From positions 1-64,000 of the forward strand of contig NZ_QFFZ01000012.1 in the NCBI RefSeq assembly GCF_004369225.1: DNA of 64,000 nucleotides, written 5' to 3'. The position numbers were made by a program, and so were the translations under genes. The notes under the pieces are model-generated. The model was not told the DNA's origin and ran no database searches. It worked only from the letters and a program-made list of their open reading frames with translations. This stretch comes from Pelotomaculum propionicicum. GTDB lineage: Bacteria; Bacillota; Desulfotomaculia; Desulfotomaculales; Pelotomaculaceae. Below are positions 18,094 to 26,892 of this stretch, piece after piece. Position 1 is the first letter of the stretch. Each line of letters opens with the position of its first letter.

Positions 18094-19254
18094 TCAATCC
18101 TCTAGTGGAGACATGTTCCTAAGTTTTTCCACAATCGGTTTAATGACTTCGAGTAAATAGTCAACGTCATCATCGGTATTATCTTTACCCAGAGTTAAGC
18201 GCAGTGAACCATGGGCGTCCGCATGCGGAATCCCCATCGCCAGCAGCACATGAGACGGCTCTAGTGAGCCGGATGTACAGGCTGAACCGGTGGAAGCCGC
18301 GATACGTTTCATATCAAGGCTGATCAGCATCGATTCACCTTCGATGCACTTAAACAGGAAACTGGCATGGTTTGGCAGGCGCTTCACGGGGTGTCCGGTC
18401 AGCCTGACATTCTCTATGCTGGTAAGTCCCTTGATTAATTTATCCCGCAGTACCATTAACCTGGCGCTTTCGGCTTCCCTGTTCTCCATGGCCAGTTCGA
18501 TTGCCTTGGCCAGTCCCATGATGCCTGGAATATTCTCAGTGCCGGCCCTGCGCAGGCGCTCTTGCGCGCCGCCGTGGAAGAGGGTCTGCCGCCAGCGTGT
18601 CCCTTTACGGATATATAGAACTCCGATTCCTTTGGGCCCGTAAATCTTGTGCCCTGACAGGGACAACAGGTTAGCCCCCAGCTCATCAACATTTACCGGA
18701 ATTTTACCAAAACTCTGCACCGCGTCTACATGAAAAACTATTTTACGCTCCCTGGCAAGTTTCCCGATCTCCGCTATCGGCATAATAGTGCCGACCTCGT
18801 TATTCGCATGCATAATTGTAATCAAAATAGTTCTGTCGGTAATTGCGGCGGCCACGTCATCCACGCTTACCATACCGTACTGGTCTACCGGCAGGATAGT
18901 GATATTAAATCCTTGCTTGCCCAGAGCTTTTACCGTGTTAAGTACAGCATGATGTTCCACAGCGCTGGTGATAATGTGGTTGCCTCTGCTTTTGTTGGTG
19001 TAGGCCGCGCCATGGATGGCCATGTTGTCTGATTCAGTCCCGCCGCTGGTAAACACTATCTCACCGGGGGCGGCACCAATGGCCTGGGCTGCAATATCCC
19101 TGGCCTCCGTCACCTTTTTGCGGACCTGGAGCCCAAGATGGTTGACACTGGAAGGATTGCCGAAACTATCCCCGATAAGGTATCTGTACATTTCTTCAGC
19201 CACTGCGGGGTGAACAGGCGTGGTCCCACTGTGGTCAAAATAAACACTGCGCAC
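18094..19254 (-). CDS. Cysteine desulfurase, NifS type, copy 1
   Basis: This PLP enzyme takes sulfur from cysteine as a persulfide and feeds cluster assembly and sulfur relays. The GTG at 19254 (AAGGAGG 8 nt upstream; product starting VRSVYFDHSGTTPV) is chosen over an ATG at 19302. It has 386 residues. Landmarks: PLP Lys in LSGHKIYGPKG, AGTENIPG, and the active Cys on a loop of normal IscS/NifS length in STGSACTSGSLEPSHVL. It heads the nifS-nadA-nifU unit. Neighbouring TusA, FdhD and ThiF-like genes give it several possible sulfur acceptors. Confidence 0.93.
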   Translation of the reverse strand: MRSVYFDHSGTTPVHPAVAEEMYRYLIGDSFGNPSSVNHLGLQVRKKVTEARDIAAQAIGAAPGEIVFTSGGTESDNMAIHGAAYTNKSRGNHIITSAVEHHAVLNTVKALGKQGFNITILPVDQYGMVSVDDVAAAITDRTILITIMHANNEVGTIMPIAEIGKLARERKIVFHVDAVQSFGKIPVNVDELGANLLSLSGHKIYGPKGIGVLYIRKGTRWRQTLFHGGAQERLRRAGTENIPGIMGLAKAIELAMENREAESARLMVLRDKLIKGLTSIENVRLTGHPVKRLPNHASFLFKCIEGESMLISLDMKRIAASTGSACTSGSLEPSHVLLAMGIPHADAHGSLRLTLGKDNTDDDVDYLLEVIKPIVEKLRNMSPLED

Positions 19255-19304
19255 TACACGAACCTCCTTAACCTGCTCTGTAGTTTTTTCTAATATAAAC
19301 ATAG

Positions 19305-19357
19305 TAATCCAATTGGAATTATAAATATATCATATGAAAACGCTCGGAATATGTCAA
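19305..19357 (-). promoter_or_regulatory. Promoter and dyad for nifS-nadA-nifU
   Basis: On the minus strand -35 TTGACA (19352-19357) and -10 TATGAT (19329-19334) are exactly 17 bp apart. Just downstream lies the palindrome aattccaattggatt, at the expected start-site region and so a good repressor site. It resembles sites of Rrf2-type cysteine and Fe-S regulators. Confidence 0.75.
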
Positions 19358-19363
19358 TAGTTT

Positions 19364-19593
19364 TTAATTATAAAGCTTTAGATGTTTAATCTGCGACTCG
19401 TTTATGGTGGGTATATATACTGAGCCTGTCCTCCCGGCAAAACCAACCACGGTTATCCCCAGCTGGTACGCCAGTTTTACCACAAGCTCGGTCGGGGCCA
19501 AGCGGGAAACAATCACAGGTATTCCCATTTTTGCAACCTTAATTAGTATCTCTGAAGAAATACGGCCGCTGAAAACGAGGATTTTATCAGAAA
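19364..19593 (-). pseudogene. fdhD: FdhD, C-terminal remnant
   Basis: The minus strand encodes KILVFSGRISSEILIKVAKM, then VIVSRLAPTELVVKLA and GITVVGFAG, matching the end of the intact FdhD at 29106-29918 almost word for word. The N-terminal three quarters are absent. Its place before nifS is the same as in the second block, showing that the two blocks descend from one arrangement. Confidence 0.85.
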
Positions 19594-19596
19594 ACC

Positions 19597-19728
19597 ATGA
19601 GTATCGAAGCTTATACTTACAGAGAAGAAATGTTGGATTTGCGTGAAAAGCTGTTGGACGCGGAAATGCAGAGAATTAACGGTGCAAAAACTGAGTGCCT
19701 ATGGGGAAGGCGCTATTCTAATGATTAA
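19597..19728 (+). CDS. Short ORF resembling part of an antitoxin-like protein
   Basis: The 43-codon frame from ATG 19597 reads MSIEAYTYREEMLDLREKLL and then a helix with AEMQRINGAKT. Helical stretches of the REEMLxLREKLLxAExxRxxGAKT kind occur in small antitoxin-like proteins of Firmicutes. There is no ribosome binding site, no partner gene, and it abuts the fdhD fragment. Probably a remnant, and it may not be expressed. Confidence 0.3.
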   Translation: MSIEAYTYREEMLDLREKLLDAEMQRINGAKTECLWGRRYSND

Positions 19729-19735
19729 AAAGCAA

Positions 19736-19765
19736 AGAGCCGGGACCCGTTAAGACCCCGGCTCT
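19736..19765 (-). terminator. Terminator of the S-layer-homology gene
   Basis: The stem agagccggg / ccccggctct with a 10-nt loop is followed on the minus strand by tttgctttttaatc. It lies just behind the stop codon at 19770. Confidence 0.85.
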
Positions 19766-19769
19766 CCGA

Positions 19770-22070
19770 TTAATTGTTCTTCAGCATCCTGACCAGCGTC
19801 TCTGCGGCTTCACCCCTGGTTACCAACGCTTTGGGCTGGAATTTACCATCCACCGGCTCAATCAGGCCGAGCCCAACGGCCAGGGCCGCATGCCCCCTGA
19901 GGTAGTCAGTGATATCACCGGCGTCCTGGAAATTAAGCACGTAAAGGTCGCTCAGGCTGGCCACCTTATAAAAACCCATGGCGTGAATGGTCAGCCGGGC
20001 CAGCACCTCACGGGTGACCGGCAGATCCGGATCGGGGCTTTCCCCTACCTGGATAATCCCCAAACGGGCGGCTGTTTCGTAGTACTTCTGATACCAGGGC
20101 TCCTTGGCCGCGGCAGTTGTTTTTAATTCCCACGCGGGATACTGCCCGCTGCTCTTAACCAGCATGGTGATCAGTTCAGCCTGGGTCACTGCGTCATCCG
20201 GGCGGAATTTCCCGCCGGCTGTGACAATACCTGTTTGGGCCAGCAGTTCCACCGCGGCACGGGCGGGGTGGCCTTCCAGGTCTTCAAACTTCTGTTTTTG
20301 GTTATTCGGTATTACGACATTTCCCTGGTAGTCCAGCAGTTCACCGGTAAAGGCGTCCAGCATGGTGAAATTCTGCCTGGCGGTATAATAGACCAGGTAT
20401 ACCTGTCCTTCCTGGCGTGTTTTCGAATACATATCCCCTGTCCAGATACGCATGTATGCCGCTGTCAGCGGAGCGCCCTTCAGGTACTTGTCAGCGGCGG
20501 CCTCCCGGCTGAGCACACCCTGCGGGTCAGGAAACTCAACATCCCACCAGGTCATACGGTAACTGGTTATTTCGCCGGTGACACTGTCTACTACCAGGTT
20601 GAAACCGTTGTCCGGGAAGGGAACGCCCTGTTCCAGCCTCACCCAGTTAAAGCTGTAGGCACGGGCCTGCGGCTTCCCTTCCTGGTCGGTTACAGGTCCA
20701 TATTCCGGGCGGCTGTTCTTGTACTCAATCTGCTCCCATTTGGCCGGCTGTACTTTCTTAATATAATCACCGGCAATCTTCAGAGCTGCTTCTTTACTGA
20801 ATTTAACTTCCTTCACTCGAAGATAGTCATACATGGTGCGGTAAGCATTGGTGCTGAAGGACACCAGTTCTCCGGTAGCAGCGTCCACGGCGATGTCCAT
20901 AGCTTTGCGTTCGGCGCCGCTGCCGGCCTCCCAGTTAAAGTGCCAGATTTTTTTGTCCTGGAACAGGTAGTCCTGTTCCAGCCTGCTGTTGTTCAGCACA
21001 TACTCCTCCGGCACCTTTACGGCGGACCTGGCCATATCCAGGGCTCTCTCTCTGGAAAGCAGGTTCTTGGCCTCTTCAACAGCGCTCTCTTCTACCGGAG
21101 AGAGAGGGACGGCTGCCTGGCTGTTGGCCCTCTTCTCCATACCGCCGCCCGCGTCCAGATTATAATAACTGTAGAAATCGTCTTCCCTGTTCAGCACCTT
21201 CCCGGTAAGGGCGTCAATTACCGCCCGGTCCTGAGATCCCGGCAGGCGGTACACCAGTTTAAGAGACACCTCCCTGCCTCCCGGCGTGCGCTCCCGGAAG
21301 TAAGTCAGCTCCGGCCCGGCCTCCGTCCTGAATATCTGCTCGGCCTGTTCCTGGCTGATCCGGCCGGCGGCGGGCGGAAAGCCCTTTATTTCATCCCAGC
21401 TCAGGTCGAAGCGAATCACCTGCCCGGTATCACCGCTTACCGAGACACTGATCCCGTTTTCCGCGTAAGGCACACCGTCGACAATCCTGGCGTAGTTATA
21501 CTGGTACTCTATCTGCCCCCGCTTCTGGAAGGTAAGCGGCTGGTAATAATATTGCTGCAGCTGCAGGCTGGTGAATTTAAAACGCTCCGGCTGCAGCTTT
21601 TCAGCCAGCGCGGCTGCCACGCTCTCAGCCTGCTCCCTGCTATACTTCGGCAGTCCCTGGTACTCCTGGCCTGGAGCAGGAGGGACATATTGACTCATGC
21701 TCCAGATTTCACCTGTTTGGGTATTTACCCGTACATTCATTTCACCGCCGTAGTCACCGGAACGATACCAGCGCAGGTTCCAAAAAGACTGGTCACCCGA
21801 CTGGTCGAACCCTGTTGTAAACTGGCTGAGACCTTCGGGTACCGCAAATGCTTCCTTGGCGATCCTGATCGCCTGTTCCAGGCTGACAGCGGCTGACTGT
21901 TCCCCCGCCTCAGAAGGGCTGGCGTCTGAGGCTTGAACTGTCGCAACATCCCTGCCACTCTGGGTATCAGCCGGGGTAATTTCAGCCCGTGACGATCCAG
22001 GCAGTAAAAATAGTAAAACCACAGCCAGACAGACCCCAAAAGTTTTGATGCCAGTAAAACGGAAAAACAT
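19770..22070 (-). CDS. Exported YcdB/YcdC-repeat protein with S-layer homology domains
   Basis: The 766-residue product has a signal peptide (residues 1-29, SSRA cleavage). The central part holds repeated YcdB/PepSY-like units (for example SLEQAIRIAKEAFAVPEG, then MNVRVNTQTGEIWSM; later SRERALDMARSAVKVPEEYV and MDIAVDAATGELVSF). C-terminal SLH motifs include AAVELLAQTGIVTAGGKFRP and AALAVGLGLIEPV (about 610-760), which bind secondary cell-wall polymer. Such proteins sit on the cell wall; the PepSY-like modules are linked to protease control, but the substrate is unknown. It is monocistronic, with its own terminator, and is GC-rich compared with the accessory DNA at the window start. Confidence 0.88.
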   Translation of the reverse strand: MFFRFTGIKTFGVCLAVVLLFLLPGSSRAEITPADTQSGRDVATVQASDASPSEAGEQSAAVSLEQAIRIAKEAFAVPEGLSQFTTGFDQSGDQSFWNLRWYRSGDYGGEMNVRVNTQTGEIWSMSQYVPPAPGQEYQGLPKYSREQAESVAAALAEKLQPERFKFTSLQLQQYYYQPLTFQKRGQIEYQYNYARIVDGVPYAENGISVSVSGDTGQVIRFDLSWDEIKGFPPAAGRISQEQAEQIFRTEAGPELTYFRERTPGGREVSLKLVYRLPGSQDRAVIDALTGKVLNREDDFYSYYNLDAGGGMEKRANSQAAVPLSPVEESAVEEAKNLLSRERALDMARSAVKVPEEYVLNNSRLEQDYLFQDKKIWHFNWEAGSGAERKAMDIAVDAATGELVSFSTNAYRTMYDYLRVKEVKFSKEAALKIAGDYIKKVQPAKWEQIEYKNSRPEYGPVTDQEGKPQARAYSFNWVRLEQGVPFPDNGFNLVVDSVTGEITSYRMTWWDVEFPDPQGVLSREAAADKYLKGAPLTAAYMRIWTGDMYSKTRQEGQVYLVYYTARQNFTMLDAFTGELLDYQGNVVIPNNQKQKFEDLEGHPARAAVELLAQTGIVTAGGKFRPDDAVTQAELITMLVKSSGQYPAWELKTTAAAKEPWYQKYYETAARLGIIQVGESPDPDLPVTREVLARLTIHAMGFYKVASLSDLYVLNFQDAGDITDYLRGHAALAVGLGLIEPVDGKFQPKALVTRGEAAETLVRMLKNN

Positions 22071-22464
22071 TGCTATTCCTCCTTACATAAAACTAACCGT
22101 CTATGTATTTGGGCAGCGCCTTGCCTCCTTTCCCAAAAAATTTTGCTATCCCCGGAAATTCCCCAGAGGAAAGGGGACACACCTGCTAAAGAGGAATGTC
22201 CCCAGTGGATCGAACCATTTCCAGCGGCATGGTCATCTGTCGATCTTTACTTATATTAATCTGACGTATGGCGTTAATTACCGGTTCACTAAATATTTTA
22301 CTTTTTAGGGATGCCGCTTTCACAGGGAACGCCTACCTGACACTTGTCGCAGCCATACTTTGTGGTTTTTGCCCTTATCGATGGATATAGCCCGGTAATT
22401 AAACGCATTGATATCTTAATTCGACAAACAGGCCGGAAACACTTTGGCTATCCCGCGACATAAA
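22071..22464. other. Intergenic region without a gene
   Basis: The 394 bp upstream of the SLH gene contain no open frame of note. A short imperfect repeat around 22160-22205 (ccccagaggaaaggggac / aggaatgtccccag) is of the ggggac type also seen near 37600. The SLH gene promoter is presumably here; no strong consensus is visible. Confidence 0.4.
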
Positions 22465-22488
22465 AAGGAGCCTGTTAACAGGCTCCTT
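22465..22488 (-). terminator. Terminator behind the small Cys-motif protein
   Basis: A 24-bp perfect palindrome (aaggagcctg / caggctcctt) is followed on the minus strand by ttttta. Confidence 0.85.
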
Positions 22489-22505
22489 GCTGCAACCGTA
22501 TGACC

Positions 22506-22679
22506 CTATATTTTGGTTAGAGCGTCCTGGCATTGTTTGATGCAGGCGTCAATGGACATGTAGGCTTGATCCAGAGAATGTTTTGCCGGCGCCGCGGCAT
22601 CCGCAGCCATGGTCCTGAGCTCACTGGCAGTAGACTGGCACTTTTGAATACAGGTTTGCAGCTGTTGCTTGTTGAGCAT
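22506..22679 (-). CDS. Small helical protein with two CxxxC motifs
   Basis: The ATG at 22679 has GAGGAGGTGAGAAC directly upstream. The 57-residue product is mostly alpha-helical, with CIQKC at residues 10-14 and CIKQC near 47-51, separated by about 32 residues. Two such motifs on antiparallel helices could bind a metal or form disulfides, as in small cysteine-bearing four-helix proteins. It resembles short conserved proteins of spore formers but I cannot name a family. It stands alone with its own terminator. Confidence 0.65.
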   Translation of the reverse strand: MLNKQQLQTCIQKCQSTASELRTMAADAAAPAKHSLDQAYMSIDACIKQCQDALTKI

Positions 22680-22754
22680 GTTCTCACCTCCTCGCATGTT
22701 AGTATCTGCATAATTTCCTTTTATAAACCTGAACATGTAATTTTTCTTACTGTA

Positions 22755-22796
22755 GGAAAAAAGCACACCGCCAGAAACGGTGCGCTTTTGTGAATA
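22755..22796 (-). terminator. Terminator of the second ThiF-like unit
   Basis: The stem aaaagcgcaccg / cggtgtgctttt with a 7-nt loop and T run on the minus strand lies about 65 bp behind the ThiF-like stop. Confidence 0.8.
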
Positions 22797-22861
22797 TAAT
22801 CCCCTTCTTATTTGCTGATATCCCCGGAAAGATTCCACAAAATATTTACTTGGTTTTCAAA

Positions 22862-23653
22862 TCACAAAACCTTCTGTTCACAGTCTTCCATCTTAATATG
22901 CGTCTGGTTAATCCCACAGACAGGGCAGTCCGGCTTTTTCCGGACATCAAACTTGCTAAATTCCATAGACAGGGCATTGTAGGTCAGCATCTTACCCACC
23001 AGTAAGTCTCCGATCCCCAAGAAATACTTTAAAACCTCGGTGGCCTGGATTAGACCGATCGTCCCCGGGAGAACTCCCAATAAACCCACCTGCGAACAGG
23101 TTTGTGTAAAGCCGGGCGGCGGTACCTGAAAAACACACCGGTAGCAAGGCCCCTCCCCTGGTAAGACAGTCAGAACATGGCCGAGAAATTGCAGCACCGC
23201 TCCATGGAAAAGCGGCTTCTTAGCCATGACACAGGCATCGTTAGCTAAAAATCTGGTACTAAAGTTATCGGTACAATCAACAACAACATCATATTCTTTA
23301 ATAATTTCCATTACATTGGATGCCGTTAATCTTTCCTGGTAAGCAACCACCGTGCAATCGGGGTTTAATGCTGTTAACTTTTCCCTGGCGGAAACAGCCT
23401 TGGACTTGCCGACGTCGGCTGTGAAATACAGGATTTGCCTCTGTAAATTACTCAAATCCACAACATCATCGTCAATAATGCCGAGGGTTCCTACACCTGC
23501 TGCAGCCAGGTAATAGGCCACGGGGGAGCCCAACCCCCCCGCTCCGATAAGCAGTGCCCTGCCGGCATTGATTTTTTTCTGACCGCTGGAACCCACCCCG
23601 GGTAAGATAATATGCCTGGTATAGCGTACTATCTGGTCGTCTGTGAAACTCAA
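22862..23653 (-). CDS. HesA/MoeB/ThiF-family adenylating enzyme (E1-like), copy 2
   Basis: Paralogue of the enzyme at 10434 with the same layout: GAGGLGSPVAYYLAAAGVG, DDDVVDLSNLQRQ, TDNFSTRF, and zinc pairs CYRC and CPVC. The preferred TTG start at 23653 gives 263 residues; a GTG at 23665 is also possible. The C-terminus ends QKVL; one base fewer would restore VCDLKTK as in copy 1, so the last few residues were lost by a frameshift outside the catalytic core. It is co-directional with the GGG protein 132 bp upstream. No thiS, thiG or moa gene is near. Confidence 0.85.
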   Translation of the reverse strand: MSFTDDQIVRYTRHIILPGVGSSGQKKINAGRALLIGAGGLGSPVAYYLAAAGVGTLGIIDDDVVDLSNLQRQILYFTADVGKSKAVSAREKLTALNPDCTVVAYQERLTASNVMEIIKEYDVVVDCTDNFSTRFLANDACVMAKKPLFHGAVLQFLGHVLTVLPGEGPCYRCVFQVPPPGFTQTCSQVGLLGVLPGTIGLIQATEVLKYFLGIGDLLVGKMLTYNALSMEFSKFDVRKKPDCPVCGINQTHIKMEDCEQKVL

Positions 23654-23797
23654 GCCCGCTAACACCCCTTTAAGTTCCGTCTGAGACAGGAACCTGTTCT
23701 CCTCTTTAAAATCAATAACCTATACTTTTTTGCTGCCTGTTTAACTTCCATTATTCAATACTACGCCTTACTAATCGCCGGTCTAAAAAGCTTAATC

Positions 23798-24097
23798 CTA
23801 TCCCCCTCCAATAAAATAGTGAACTAATGTTTTCAACAAATCGATCCTGTCTTGAGCCGAAAAACAAAAATTACCGTTTTCATCTTGAGCGATAACTATT
23901 TTTGGATCTTTTTTTGATTGAACCATTCTCCAGCCCATTTTATATAATTTGTCCCAATATTGAGATGTCCAGCCATAATTTTCTTTCCAATAAATTTTTG
24001 TATCTACGAAAGGTATACCTTCGTTGATTTCGTCAATTTCTTTTTGAGTTATTAGATCCTCCATTCCGTTAATTTCGATAATTTCTTTTTGATTCAT
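23798..24097 (-). CDS. Small conserved protein ending in Gly-Gly-Gly, candidate sulfur carrier, copy 2
   Basis: The ATG at 24097 follows GGAGG by 5 nt (an upstream GTG-type start at 24130 is less likely). The 99-residue product carries a short N-terminal duplication of QKEIxEIN (residues 3-9 and about 19-25). The core is shared with copy 1: IPFVDTKIYWKENYGWTSQYW, MGWRMVQSKKDP. It ends HYFIGGG. Family unknown. The pairing with an E1-like enzyme, twice in one window, is the main evidence for a thiocarboxylate-carrier role; fold and activity are unproven. Confidence 0.75.
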   Translation of the reverse strand: MNQKEIIEINGMEDLITQKEIDEINEGIPFVDTKIYWKENYGWTSQYWDKLYKMGWRMVQSKKDPKIVIAQDENGNFCFSAQDRIDLLKTLVHYFIGGG

Positions 24098-24210
24098 GAC
24101 AACCTCCATTCCGCCCTTCGCGCGGCACAAACGTGAAATAAAAATTATTTGTCTGCCTGGGGGCTTTTTTATTTTGTTGAAAACAATACAGTAAATTTGA
24201 CAGCTTACTA

Positions 24211-24253
24211 AAAAACCTGAGTTTTTTCAATGACTATCAAATTACCCAGGTTT
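24211..24253 (-). terminator. Hairpin in the leader of the GGG/ThiF unit, possible attenuator
   Basis: On the minus strand aacctgggt / actcaggtt followed by tttttt forms a terminator between the promoter at 24328 and the GGG gene. Upstream gggggc and downstream gccccc could pair as an alternative structure. That would be a conditional terminator; no known riboswitch class is recognised. Confidence 0.5.
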
Positions 24254-24327
24254 CATAGCTTCCTGCCCCCTTTCCTGGTTAATATTAGTAATTACATAGT
24301 TCTTATTAATTTAATATGTTTAGTATA

Positions 24328-24357
24328 ATTATATTTGCGGCAAATTCCTTTTGTCAA
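24328..24357 (-). promoter_or_regulatory. Sigma-A promoter of the GGG/ThiF unit
   Basis: Minus-strand -35 TTGACA (24352-24357) and -10 TATAAT (24328-24333) with an 18-bp spacer. Behind the -10 comes tatactaaacatattaaat, closely matching the sequence after the metY promoter. Confidence 0.75.
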
Positions 24358-24400
24358 TAAAAATTTAGCCTTGCTGCTTCCCGTACCGGGCTCATTATAA

Positions 24401-24440
24401 GAAGGCCTGCGCCATTTATTGATAATTGCCGCAGGCCTTC
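24401..24440. terminator. Terminator behind the zinc-ribbon gene
   Basis: The stem gaaggcctgcg / cgcaggccttc with an 18-nt centre. It is 85 bp downstream of the gene ending at 24526. The T tract on the minus strand is weak (ttcttata). Confidence 0.65.
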
Positions 24441-24525
24441 AATCTGCTTTTGCTGTCTAGTTCCATTATGTTTTAGATTACTGTTTTTTGTCAATTGTTT
24501 TACATTTAATCATAATTTTAGGACT

Positions 24526-24897
24526 CTATAACACCCGAAAACTGCAATGGTCATTACATACATATTCATATTTTAACTTTCTTATTCCCTTGCCCGACCG
24601 GGGGCATTTTACCACAGAATCTTTGTGGTGAGGACATTTAACCCATCCAGGGGCTTCCAGGTTATATCCTTTGCATTTGGAGCAACGGACCCCTTCCTCA
24701 GTTGCCTGCAGGTCTTTACTGAATCTTATTTCCCTGCAATCTTCGCAATAACAGTACTCCCATTCCTTAATTTTAGCAAGATAATACTCTAAACCATGTT
24801 TGACCGGGCTTTCAAGGAACATGTGCCTGAGTGCTTCCATGTCCATGGGATGGCTCTTACTCTCGTACACGCAGTTATCTTCATCTTCATGTTGCAT
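24526..24897 (-). CDS. Cys/His-rich zinc-ribbon protein of unknown function
   Basis: The ATG at 24897 follows GGAGGTAATTTT. The 123-residue product has an acidic N-terminus, then paired metal ligands: CYCEDC (about 51-56), CSKC (about 74-77), CPHH (about 90-93), CP, and CNDHC near the end. These would make two or more zinc ribbons, typical of nucleic-acid or protein-interaction modules. It lies between cysE and the GGG gene of block 2 on the same strand but has its own terminator. No counterpart is seen in block 1. Confidence 0.6.
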   Translation of the reverse strand: MQHEDEDNCVYESKSHPMDMEALRHMFLESPVKHGLEYYLAKIKEWEYCYCEDCREIRFSKDLQATEEGVRCSKCKGYNLEAPGWVKCPHHKDSVVKCPRSGKGIRKLKYEYVCNDHCSFRVL

Positions 24898-25087
24898 AAA
24901 ATTACCTCCAAAAAACATCCTGACCACAATCTGCTAAAACAGTCTTGGAAACAAAACAGCAAATTTGACAGCGGACCAGATCAATATTATATTAAAGTTA
25001 TATATCATATAGATATAGTAATATTATAATTAAATTTTTGCCCGATGGCAATAATATGTTCAAGCAGGCAAGCATTCTAATACCGGC

Positions 25088-25828
25088 TCAGCCTTCACCC
25101 TGCTTGACAAAAAAACATCCTTCGCCGCACTTAATCGTTCCATCCTCACAAACAGTTTCCACCGGCAGGCTGTTGTTTTCCTCCATCTGCATGATCCTTT
25201 TTTCCAGCATGTCAATCTTCTTCTGCAGGCAGAGGATCATTTCCGCCACCGGGTCAGGCAGCAGGTCATGGCGCAGGTCGATTCCTTCATCTTCCGAGCG
25301 GGAAAGTTTCTGCCCGTTCCGGGCCACCACCTTACCGGGCACTCCCACCACTGTGCTGTTGGGCGGGATAGCTTTCAGCACTACCGACCCCGCGCCGATT
25401 TTGGTGTTGTCCCCTACGGGAAAGGAACCCAGCACTTTAGCGCCGACGCTTACCACCACGTTATCGCCTATGGTCGGGTGCCGCTTGCCCTTTTCTTTGC
25501 CCGTGCCGCCAAGAGTAACTCCCTGGTAAATAGTGACGTTGTTGCCTATCTCTGCTGTCTCGCCGATAACCACCCCGGAACCGTGGTCGATAAAAAGTCC
25601 TTCCCCTATTTTGGCGCCCGGGTGTATTTCGATACCAGTCAAAAAGCGGGCAACATGCGAGATAAACCTGGCAGTGACAAACCAGCCCCAGCGGTAAAAC
25701 CTGTGGGCCAACCTGTACATCAGAATGGCGTGAAACCCGGGGTAGCAGAGGACAACCTCCCAGGCCGACTTGGCGGCCGGATCCCGTTCCATAACCACCC
25801 GGATATCCTGGCGCAACCTGTTAAACAT
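25088..25828 (-). CDS. cysE: Serine O-acetyltransferase, copy 2
   Basis: The start ATG at 25828 follows GAGGGG, which overlaps the end of cysK; an ATG at 25843 directly abuts the cysK stop. The product of 246 residues has the same helical N-terminus and hexapeptide left-handed helix as copy 1 ([29 protein letters not shown]). Its C-terminus is longer and contains CGEGCFF. Tight coupling behind cysK implies the classical CysE-CysK cysteine synthase pair. Confidence 0.93.
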   Translation of the reverse strand: MFNRLRQDIRVVMERDPAAKSAWEVVLCYPGFHAILMYRLAHRFYRWGWFVTARFISHVARFLTGIEIHPGAKIGEGLFIDHGSGVVIGETAEIGNNVTIYQGVTLGGTGKEKGKRHPTIGDNVVVSVGAKVLGSFPVGDNTKIGAGSVVLKAIPPNSTVVGVPGKVVARNGQKLSRSEDEGIDLRHDLLPDPVAEMILCLQKKIDMLEKRIMQMEENNSLPVETVCEDGTIKCGEGCFFVKQGEG

Positions 25829-25843
25829 AGCTATCCCCCTCAT

Positions 25844-26770
25844 TTAATCCTGGAACATGGGCGTGCTCAGGTATCTCTCCCCGGTATCCGGCAGGATGGC
25901 CACAATGAGTTTGCCGTGATTTTCCTCGCGCAGTGCCAGCTCCAGTGCCGCAAAAACTGCAGCCCCCGAAGAAATACCAACCAGCAGGCCTTCCTCCCTG
26001 GCCAGGCGCCGGCCTGTGTCAAAGGCATCCTGGTTGCTCACCCTGATAATCTCATCAACAAGCCCGGGATCAAGTACTTTGGGAATGAACCCGGCGCCAA
26101 TACCCTGAATTTTATGCGGGCCAGGTTTTCCTCCCGACAAAACAGGTGAATCGGCAGGCTCCACCGCGACTACTCTCAGTCCTGGCTTGCGTTCTTTTAG
26201 CACCTGGGCGATCCCGGTAATAGTGCCGCCGGTACCCACGCCGCTCACGACAATATCCACCTTCCCGCCAGTATCTCTCCAGATCTCCTCCGCTGTAGTG
26301 AGCCGGTGAATCTCCGGGTTGGCCGGGTTTTCAAACTGCTGCGGCATGAATGAACCTGGTATTTCCCGGGCCAACTCCGCGGCCTTCTGCACCGCGCCGT
26401 TCATCCCCTGGGACCCCGGCGTGAGTACCAGCTCCGCACCGTAAGCCTTGAGCAAACTCCGCCGTTCAACACTCATGGTTTCAGGCATGGTCAGGATCAA
26501 GCGGTAGCCGCGCGAGGCCGCAATAAAGCTCAGGGCAATACCGGTGTTGCCGCTGGTGGGCTCGATAATCACAGAGTCCGGCTTAAGCACTCCCTGTTCC
26601 TCCGCGCGCAGGATCATATTCCAGCCGATGCGGTCCTTGATGCTCCCCCCGGGATTGAAAGACTCCAGTTTAACCACCAGGTCCGCTTTTGTTCCCCCTG
26701 TTATGCGCCGTAGCCGGAGCAGGGGGGTGTTGCCGATCAAATCAGTAAGATTGTCGGCGATCTTGGTCAT
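25844..26770 (-). CDS. cysK: Cysteine synthase A, copy 2
   Basis: O-acetylserine sulfhydrylase of 308 residues from ATG 26770 (GGGGAGG 5 nt upstream); an earlier start at 26824 lacks a site. PLP Lys lies in [10 protein letters not shown], the substrate loop is TSGNTG, and the phosphate loop [10 protein letters not shown]. It differs from copy 1 throughout but is clearly paralogous. It lies in the same direction as nadA, 123 bp upstream, and runs into cysE. Confidence 0.95.
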   Translation of the reverse strand: MTKIADNLTDLIGNTPLLRLRRITGGTKADLVVKLESFNPGGSIKDRIGWNMILRAEEQGVLKPDSVIIEPTSGNTGIALSFIAASRGYRLILTMPETMSVERRSLLKAYGAELVLTPGSQGMNGAVQKAAELAREIPGSFMPQQFENPANPEIHRLTTAEEIWRDTGGKVDIVVSGVGTGGTITGIAQVLKERKPGLRVVAVEPADSPVLSGGKPGPHKIQGIGAGFIPKVLDPGLVDEIIRVSNQDAFDTGRRLAREEGLLVGISSGAAVFAALELALREENHGKLIVAILPDTGERYLSTPMFQD

Positions 26771-26892
26771 AACTACCTCCCCTTCTTTATATTGTTTTAA
26801 CCGAAGATTATATTCTTTAACCATAATAAGATAAGCCCCAATAGACAGGGGCTGTATCAGGCGCCTATTATTTAAATGTAATCTATGAAATT

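Noticed and set aside
20235-21896. A 553-codon open frame on the plus strand
   Set aside because: It lies wholly antisense to the SLH/YcdB protein gene, lacks a ribosome site and shows no domain; it follows from the GC-rich codon use of the real gene.
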